DNA from: Listeria cossartiae subsp. cayugensis
Lineage (GTDB): Bacteria; Bacillota; Bacilli; Lactobacillales; Listeriaceae
NCBI RefSeq assembly: GCF_014229095.1
Contig: NZ_JAARZC010000001.1
Span: 682,001-746,000 of the forward strand
Reading direction: 5' to 3'
DNA length: 64,000 nucleotides
This document shows positions 58,790-64,000 of the stretch, one piece after another (the stretch's first letter is position 1; each line of letters starts with the position of its first letter). The notes under the pieces are model-generated. The model had not been told where the DNA came from, ran no database searches, and saw only the letters and a program-made list of their open reading frames with translations. The position numbers were made by a program, and so were the translations under genes.

Positions 58790-60013
58790 ATGATTGAAAA
58801 GAGAAATACCATTAGAATGGAACAAGCAAGAGAAGTTTTATGTAACCAAATAACACATCTTCCGGTAGAGCGAAAAAACGTGACAAAGGCGCTAAATCAG
58901 GTTTTACAAGAACCGATTTTTGCGCCATTTCCAGCACCGTATTTTCGACGTTCTGGTTATGATGGCTTTGCAATTACAGAAGCGGATGACGGGAATTATC
59001 CAATTACTTTACGCGTTGTGGCAGAAGTTCCGTGCGGTGAAACATATGACAAACCGCTAAAACAGGGCGAAACAGTCCGAATTATGACAGGAGCCAAAGT
59101 ACCAGACAATGCTTCAAAAATTATTATGCTAGAACAATCCAGAGAAGCTAGTAACGAAAATGAAATCGTGTTAATCAATACACAAAAATCAAGTAACATT
59201 ACAGAAATCGGCGCAGAGTTTGCGAAAGGAGATTTGTTGCTTGATCGGGGGCACACTTTAAATGCGGGTTCTATAAGTTTACTCTCTTCATTTGGCATTC
59301 ATGAAGTACAAGTTATTCGGAAGCCAAAAGTAGCAATTTTATCGACGGGTAGCGAACTTGTTCCTGCGGGTAATCCGCTTCCGGACGGGAAAATTTATAA
59401 TAGCAATCAGCCATTACTCGAAAATCTGCTAACCGTGCATCATGCGGAAATATGTGCTGCTGAGCAACTGCCCGACAACTACGAAGACACGAAAAAAAGA
59501 TTGATTGAGCTGACTGATATAGCGGATTTAATCGTTACTACTGGTGGCGTTTCCGTAGGTGATTTTGACTTTATGGCGGATATTGCTACACAAGAAGCAA
59601 CATTACTTTTTAATAAAATTCAAATGCGACCAGGTAGCCCGACAACTGGAATGTGGTTGAATAAGACACTCATTATCGCACTTTCTGGAAATCCCGGCGC
59701 ATGTTTTACTGGTTTCTATTTGTTAGTAGAGCCAGTTTTAGCAACGTTAATGGGCAAAGATGCAACCGCAACGATCCACGTTGGTGCAAAAATGGCGAGC
59801 GATTACACGAAAAACAATGGCTTTGATCGATTTTTACGCGGAACTTATCGTTTATCTGATGAGGGAGAATACTTGGTCGAACTGGTCGGCAGTGATATGT
59901 CGAGTGCTCTCGGGAATCTCCATCTCACCACTTGTTTATTTAAAATCCCGCGCGGCCAAGTCGGGAAATTAAAAGGAGAAGAGGTCGAAGCATGGCTACT
60001 ATCCTCCAAATAA
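58790..60013 (+). CDS. moeA: Molybdopterin molybdenumtransferase MoeA
   Basis: A 407-residue protein that inserts molybdenum into adenylated molybdopterin. Family segments are FRRSGYDGFAI (domain start), VPDNASKIIM, TTGGVSVGDFDFM (conserved aspartates) and LSGNPGACFTGF. Overlaps mobB by 22 bases. RBS GAAGGGAAG. Confidence 0.94.
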   Translation: MIEKRNTIRMEQAREVLCNQITHLPVERKNVTKALNQVLQEPIFAPFPAPYFRRSGYDGFAITEADDGNYPITLRVVAEVPCGETYDKPLKQGETVRIMTGAKVPDNASKIIMLEQSREASNENEIVLINTQKSSNITEIGAEFAKGDLLLDRGHTLNAGSISLLSSFGIHEVQVIRKPKVAILSTGSELVPAGNPLPDGKIYNSNQPLLENLLTVHHAEICAAEQLPDNYEDTKKRLIELTDIADLIVTTGGVSVGDFDFMADIATQEATLLFNKIQMRPGSPTTGMWLNKTLIIALSGNPGACFTGFYLLVEPVLATLMGKDATATIHVGAKMASDYTKNNGFDRFLRGTYRLSDEGEYLVELVGSDMSSALGNLHLTTCLFKIPRGQVGKLKGEEVEAWLLSSK

Positions 60014-60477
60014 TCGGCTTTAAAAATAGCGGGAAAACAACCTTGCTTAATGCTTTAATTCGAGCGAGCCGCAAAGAAAACTACTCGGTTTCGGCGATAA
60101 AACATGATGCGCACGACTTTTCCGTCGATCATGCCGGAACGGATTCCTACTCTTTTCAAGAAAATGGTGCGGAGGCGGTTGTGATTGCGAATTCAAGGCA
60201 ATATGCAGTGATGGAACAGGCGGGTATCGATTTAAAAACAGCCATCCAAAAACTACCGAATTCTGATATTATTTTAGTGGAAGGCTATAAAGAAGGACCG
60301 TTTCCTAAAATCATTTTAATTCGAGAAAAAGCAGAAATCGACCTTTTAAAAAATAGCAAAGCCGTCCATAAAATCGCCACCCATAACCCAGCCTTAAAAG
60401 AAGAAGCAATTTTTATTGGTGAGGAAAAAGCTTTAAATGCATTTGCTGAAAAGCTAATCAAGGAGTTTTTACAATGA
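59992..60477 (+). CDS. mobB: MobB, molybdopterin-guanine dinucleotide biosynthesis adaptor
   Basis: A 161-residue GTP-binding protein. The P-loop is GFKNSGKTTLL (about 9-19), followed by SAIKHDAHDF and a DIILVEGYKEGPFPKI segment. It partners MobA. Overlaps moeA at the start and moaE by four bases at the end. Confidence 0.93.
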   Translation: MATILQIIGFKNSGKTTLLNALIRASRKENYSVSAIKHDAHDFSVDHAGTDSYSFQENGAEAVVIANSRQYAVMEQAGIDLKTAIQKLPNSDIILVEGYKEGPFPKIILIREKAEIDLLKNSKAVHKIATHNPALKEEAIFIGEEKALNAFAEKLIKEFLQ

Positions 60478-60896
60478 ATTATATCGCATTACAACATGAA
60501 AAAATCGAAATCGGACCACTGTCTGACAAACTAATCAATAAAAATCATGGTGGAATCAATCTGTTTGTCGGTACGATTCGCGAATGGACAGGTGAGATTC
60601 AAACAGAAGAAATTTGTTACACTTCCTACGAAGAAATGGCGCTTAAAGAATTAAACAAGTTAGCCAGAGAAGTAGAAGCAAAATGGGATGCGGATGTTGT
60701 TATCGTCCACCGATTAGGGCTGTTGCAAATAACCGATATCGCAGTATTTATCGGCGTCTCAACACCACATCGGGCTGCTTGCTACGAAGGTTCGAGATAT
60801 ATCATTGAACGTTTGAAAGAACGGGTACCTATTTGGAAAGAAGAAAAAGATGTCGATAAAACAAGGTGGGGTGGAGTAAATGTTGACAACGGTTAA
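60474..60896 (+). CDS. moaE: Molybdopterin synthase large subunit MoaE
   Basis: A 140-residue subunit. Conserved segments: GGINLFVGTIRE, ICYTSYEEMALKEL, and the active-site part HRAACYEGSRYIIERLKERVPIWKEE with the catalytic lysines. It transfers sulfur from MoaD to precursor Z. Overlaps moaD by 17 bases. Confidence 0.95.
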   Translation: MNYIALQHEKIEIGPLSDKLINKNHGGINLFVGTIREWTGEIQTEEICYTSYEEMALKELNKLAREVEAKWDADVVIVHRLGLLQITDIAVFIGVSTPHRAACYEGSRYIIERLKERVPIWKEEKDVDKTRWGGVNVDNG

Positions 60897-61128
60897 ATTT
60901 TTCGCTTTTTTAGCCGAGAAAACACATCAAACAGAAGTAAAATTAAATTTACAGCAATGTCAAACAGTTGGTGAAGTTCGCGAAGTCATTAGTAGTGAGT
61001 TTCCTGAAATTGCTGTTGATTTGGCGACATGTATGCTAGCAGTCAATATGGAGTTTCAGCATGACGAGGACCTTTTGCCAGAAGAAATAATAGAAATTGC
61101 AGTAATTCCGCCAGTTAGCGGTGGATAA
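60880..61128 (+). CDS. moaD: Molybdopterin synthase sulfur carrier subunit MoaD
   Basis: An 82-residue ubiquitin-like protein. It ends PPVSGG, the Gly-Gly terminus that is adenylated by MoeB and converted to thiocarboxylate. Overlaps the end of moaE. Confidence 0.95.
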   Translation: MLTTVKFFAFLAEKTHQTEVKLNLQQCQTVGEVREVISSEFPEIAVDLATCMLAVNMEFQHDEDLLPEEIIEIAVIPPVSGG

Positions 61129-61140
61129 GGAGGGGACTAG

Positions 61141-61623
61141 ATGGAAAAAGATGATTTAACCCATTTTAATGATGAAAAACGTGCGAAAATGGTCGATGTC
61201 ACAAGTAAATCAGAAACGAAGCGCCGCGCCATCGCCAGAGCTACCATACATATGAACGAAGAAACATTAGCGCGTATCCATGCTGGTAAAATTGCTAAAG
61301 GAGATGTTCTAGCTGTTGCGCAAGTGGCTGGCATCATGGCGGCGAAAAAAACAAGCGAACTCATCCCGATGTGCCATCCCATTATGACAACAAAAGCAGA
61401 TATTTCTTTTGAAGATGACGGAAAAACGGCACTAACGATCACATCGGAAGTCGTAACTGTTGGGAAAACGGGCGTAGAAATGGAAGCTCTCACCGCAGTC
61501 ACGATTGCAGCATTGACCATTTATGATATGTGTAAAGCAATGGATAAAGGTATGCGGATAGAAAAAACGTATTTAGTCGAAAAAACCGGCGGGAAAAGCG
61601 GGACATTTAAAGCAGAAGCGTAA
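61141..61623 (+). CDS. moaC: Cyclic pyranopterin monophosphate synthase MoaC
   Basis: A 160-residue enzyme that, after MoaA, closes the cyclic pyranopterin. Family motifs: [24 protein letters not shown], and [23 protein letters not shown] with the catalytic residues; AEKTGGKSG-like end. RBS AAGGAGG. Confidence 0.96.
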
Positions 61624-61651
61624 CTATTTTGTAGGATAGGAGTTTTGTTTT

Positions 61652-62653
61652 ATGCAATTATTAAAGGATAAATTTGGGCGGGTACACGATTATATTCGGA
61701 TTTCAGTAACAGATCGGTGTAATTTAAGGTGCGTGTATTGTATGCCCGAAGAAGGCCTGACATTTTTGCCTCATGAAAAAGTACTATCCAAAGATGAAAT
61801 TGTCAGCTTTATGGAGTTAATGGTGAAATTCGGCATCAAAAAAGTGCGCATCACTGGTGGAGAGCCATTACTTAGAACCGATATCGTGGAAATTGTTCGT
61901 GGGCTTGGAGCGATTCCTGAAATAGAAGATATTTCGATTACAACCAATGCGATGTATTTAGCGAAAAAAGCAGAGGCATTGAAAGAAGCTGGGCTAACAC
62001 GTGTTAACATTAGTTTGGATTCCCTACACGCAGACCGTTTTCAAGCAATTACTCGCGGAGGTCGTTTACAAAAAGTACTCGATGGCATTCAAAAAGCAGA
62101 AGAAGTTGGGCTATTTCCAATTAAGCTTAATGTTGTCCTGATTAAAGGGCAAAACGATGATGAAATAACTGATTTCCTGAAGTTTACAAAAGATAAAGAT
62201 ATTAATATTCGTTTCATTGAATATATGCCAATTGGTCATGCTGGTACGAGCTGGAAAGAAAAATATTTGTCGCTTGATAAGATTTTTGAGGCTTGCGATG
62301 AAGCTTCCTATGAATATGAGCCAGTCGATTCGGTTCGAGGAAATGGCCCTTCCGAAAATTTTCGCATCAAAGGAGCAAAAGGAACATTTGGTGTTATTCA
62401 TCCAGTTAGCGCTCATTTTTGCGATAGTTGCAACCGACTCAGACTAACAGCAGACGGTTATATTAAAGCCTGTTTATATTGGGATGAAGAAATGAATATT
62501 CGGCCCTTTATCCATGAACCTGTGAAACTGATGCAACTTGTGCAAAAGGCCATCGATAATAAACCGGAAAATCATGAAATGGCGTTAAAATTACAAGATG
62601 AAGTGCAATCTAACAAACCAACTTGGCGGCGTATGAGCCAAATTGGTGGATAA
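61652..62653 (+). CDS. moaA: GTP 3',8-cyclase MoaA (radical SAM)
   Basis: A 333-residue radical SAM enzyme. The first Fe-S cluster is bound by Cys23, Cys27 and Cys30 ([10 protein letters not shown]), the second by the C-terminal cysteines in [10 protein letters not shown] and KACLYW; the protein ends QIGG with the conserved double glycine that reaches the active site. It starts Moco synthesis from GTP. Confidence 0.97.
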   Translation: MQLLKDKFGRVHDYIRISVTDRCNLRCVYCMPEEGLTFLPHEKVLSKDEIVSFMELMVKFGIKKVRITGGEPLLRTDIVEIVRGLGAIPEIEDISITTNAMYLAKKAEALKEAGLTRVNISLDSLHADRFQAITRGGRLQKVLDGIQKAEEVGLFPIKLNVVLIKGQNDDEITDFLKFTKDKDINIRFIEYMPIGHAGTSWKEKYLSLDKIFEACDEASYEYEPVDSVRGNGPSENFRIKGAKGTFGVIHPVSAHFCDSCNRLRLTADGYIKACLYWDEEMNIRPFIHEPVKLMQLVQKAIDNKPENHEMALKLQDEVQSNKPTWRRMSQIGG

Positions 62654-62692
62654 ATAAAAGATCCGGCCGCGTATATGGCCGGATCTTTTATT
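62654..62692. terminator. Bidirectional terminator between moaA and moaB
   Basis: A 16-bp perfect stem (AATAAAAGATCCGGCC at 62654-62669 with 62677-62692), 7-nt loop. It serves convergent moaA and moaB. Confidence 0.95.
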
Positions 62693-63176
62693 TTCGTCGT
62701 TCCGCAATTAAATGTGGCAATTCAGGGATAATCAATTTTTGAACCGCGAGTTGGCAAGCATTACTTGATCCAGGTAATGCAAAAAGCAGTAAGCCACTTT
62801 CTGAAAAACCAGCGAAGGCACGAGATACCATCGCACGGCTCCCAACTTCCTCGTAACTAAGCATCCGGAAAATTTCACCAAACCCAGGAATTTCTTGCTG
62901 AATCGTTGCGAATAATGCTTCATAAGTAACGTCGCGTTTAGCAATGCCGGTACCACCATTTGTGATAAGACAAAAGGACCCGTTAGCCGCTAACTCGTTT
63001 ATTTTTTGCTGGATGAGTGTAACATCATCAGGAACGACGACCCGCGAAACCACCTCATGCCCAGCGGTTTCTAAGGCAGATTGAATCAGTTGGCCACTAG
63101 CATCCGTATCCAAATTTCTTGTATCACTAATCGTCAAAATACTACAAGTTACCTTGATAAACGTTTTTTGTTCCAT
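62688..63176 (-). CDS. moaB: MoaB/MogA family molybdenum cofactor protein
   Basis: A 162-residue protein that adenylates molybdopterin in the family. Visible motifs are TISDTRNLDTDASGQLI, TNGGTGIAKRDVTYEAL and FALPGSSNACQLA. It follows moeB by 11 bp on the minus strand and faces moaA. RBS AAGGAGG. Confidence 0.94.
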   Translation of the reverse strand: MEQKTFIKVTCSILTISDTRNLDTDASGQLIQSALETAGHEVVSRVVVPDDVTLIQQKINELAANGSFCLITNGGTGIAKRDVTYEALFATIQQEIPGFGEIFRMLSYEEVGSRAMVSRAFAGFSESGLLLFALPGSSNACQLAVQKLIIPELPHLIAERRK

Positions 63177-63187
63177 AATTGCCTCCT

Positions 63188-64000
63188 TTAGTTAAAAAAT
63201 AAGTGATATATTTTCTTGGCTTCTGTTATATTTTCTGTCCCATGAAGCAACACACGCCCATTTTTAAAAATAACAAATTGGAACGTTTCGTAATGGAAAC
63301 TGAGTAAAGCGGGATTTTCTTTGTACGTAATTTTCCGTTCTGTTAACAGTTGTTTGATTTCGCGGTAATTGCTTTTATTTGGCAAGCGAAATTGTACCGT
63401 ATCCCGTCCACAAAGGGCAATCGTTTGCTCGGAAAAAGGGACTTCTGAAATTGCTTTTCCAGTTGTGCAACTAGGACAGTCGGGGTGTTTTTTGATTTCA
63501 AGCGACCGGAAAGTAAATTGCCAATTATCTAGTTGATAGTATGTATTTGCAGCAAAATCAGGTTTTAAAATCATTTGTGTAAGTAAGGAAACTTGCATGC
63601 CAGCAACGATTGGAATCAGTGCGCCATCGACACCAATAACATCGCAACTTGCCGCATTTGTTTGAGGAATATCACCAAGTAAACAGTGCAAACAAGCAGA
63701 ATCAGGCGGAATAATCGGCATAAGATTCGCATAATTACCGGCACAAGAAGTGAAAATCCACGGAATTTGATGAATAAAACAAAACTGGTTTAAAAATTCG
63801 CGTGTCATAAAATTATCGGTACAATCTAGTATGTAATCGATGGTTCCGGCATAAGGAGTTAAACTTGTCGCGTTTGCATCACCAACGATATATTCGATTT
63901 CAATCTCGCTATTAATCAATCGTAACGCTTTAGATGCCGCATACGCCTTTGCTTGTTTGTCTAATGCATCTTGTTCCGTGAAAAGCGATTGGCGCTGTAA
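63188..64000 (-). CDS. moeB: MoeB/ThiF-family adenylyltransferase (partial, N-terminus missing)
   Basis: The reading frame stays open to the right edge, so the N-terminal ATP-binding part lies outside. The visible 270 residues show DCTDNFMTREFLN, the zinc-binding pairs CLHCLLGD and CPSCTTG, and CDVIGVDGALIPIVAGMQ with a likely catalytic cysteine. MoeB activates the MoaD C-terminus. The last ~80 residues do not look like a rhodanese domain. Confidence 0.9.
   Translation of the reverse strand, partial: LQRQSLFTEQDALDKQAKAYAASKALRLINSEIEIEYIVGDANATSLTPYAGTIDYILDCTDNFMTREFLNQFCFIHQIPWIFTSCAGNYANLMPIIPPDSACLHCLLGDIPQTNAASCDVIGVDGALIPIVAGMQVSLLTQMILKPDFAANTYYQLDNWQFTFRSLEIKKHPDCPSCTTGKAISEVPFSEQTIALCGRDTVQFRLPNKSNYREIKQLLTERKITYKENPALLSFHYETFQFVIFKNGRVLLHGTENITEAKKIYHLFFN

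Noticed and set aside
1-64000. CRISPR array, tRNA/rRNA genes, insertion sequence or prophage
   Set aside because: No regular spacer-repeat array, no tRNA or rRNA sequence, no transposase or phage gene was seen; all long open frames have core-genome identities.

Overview
The window is a chromosomal segment of a low-GC Gram-positive bacterium of the genus Listeria, most likely L. monocytogenes or a close relative. The evidence is AT-rich DNA, strong AGGAGG-type ribosome sites, TTG/GTG starts, and a gene order that matches, from memory, the L. monocytogenes EGD-e interval from dltD to moeB (about lmo0971 to lmo1049). I see no rRNA, tRNA, CRISPR array, insertion sequence or prophage. It reads as core chromosome carrying several small regulatory modules.

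Layout. 1-3286: the dlt operon on the minus strand (dltX-dltA-dltB-dltC-dltD, dltD cut by the edge), which puts D-alanine on teichoic acids. dltX is a 48-codon gene that is easily missed. 3.5-6.6 kb: rpiA, a GNAT acetyltransferase, an esterase and ilvE. 6.7-9.9 kb: a drug-type ABC pair behind a repeated operator-like element, then a 14-TM efflux pump. 10-14.3 kb: an M42 peptidase, a thiol/glutathione peroxidase, and a four-gene LytTR-DUF3021-ABC module. 14.4-17.9 kb: prfC, then marR with a MATE pump carrying two copies of one palindromic operator. 17.9-21.2 kb: a yybP-ykoY (Mn2+) riboswitch, two tandem TerC-family genes and a Ktr potassium channel subunit.

21.2-25.7 kb: a DUF4064 gene and an acyltransferase, each with a sigma-B-like promoter, then ogt and clpE with two CtsR boxes. 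25.7-29.1 kb: a CAAX-type protease, a convergent carotenoid-like gene pair and a DUF2187 gene. 29.4-34.6 kb: ptsHI, a YdcF-like protein, a beta-hydroxyacid dehydrogenase and a class I aminotransferase. 34.7-40 kb: a small gene of unknown function behind a Fur box, then a block collinear with the Bacillus yku region (ykuJ, ykuL, ccpC, dapH, dapL, mscS). 40.1-45.6 kb: gbuABC (glycine betaine uptake), a PTS IIA protein, cutC and cvfB. 45.7-51.8 kb: liaFSR, ktrC, two FUSC/ArAE-like membrane proteins and an LCP-family protein. 51.9-55.9 kb: rpoY-rnjA, a gene-poor gap, a Cof-type phosphatase and a DUF817 membrane protein. 55.9-64 kb: a molybdate and molybdenum-cofactor cluster (modBC-mobA minus; modA-moeA-mobB-moaE-moaD-moaC-moaA plus; moaB-moeB minus, moeB cut by the edge).

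How the genes work together. Much of the window concerns the cell envelope and stress: charge of the wall (dlt), antibiotic-damage sensing (lia), osmolyte and K+ homeostasis (gbu, ktrC and ktrD, mscS), metal homeostasis (TerC with the riboswitch, Fur box) and proteolysis (clpE). The rest is central metabolism: PTS phosphotransfer, lysine/diaminopimelate synthesis, branched-chain amino acids and Moco synthesis. The least understood parts are the LytTR-DUF3021-ABC module, the orphan carotenoid-like pair, the Fur-box small gene and the repeated operator before the first ABC pair. I did not find a clearly unprecedented system. All coordinates and motifs were read by eye; no search or structure prediction was run.
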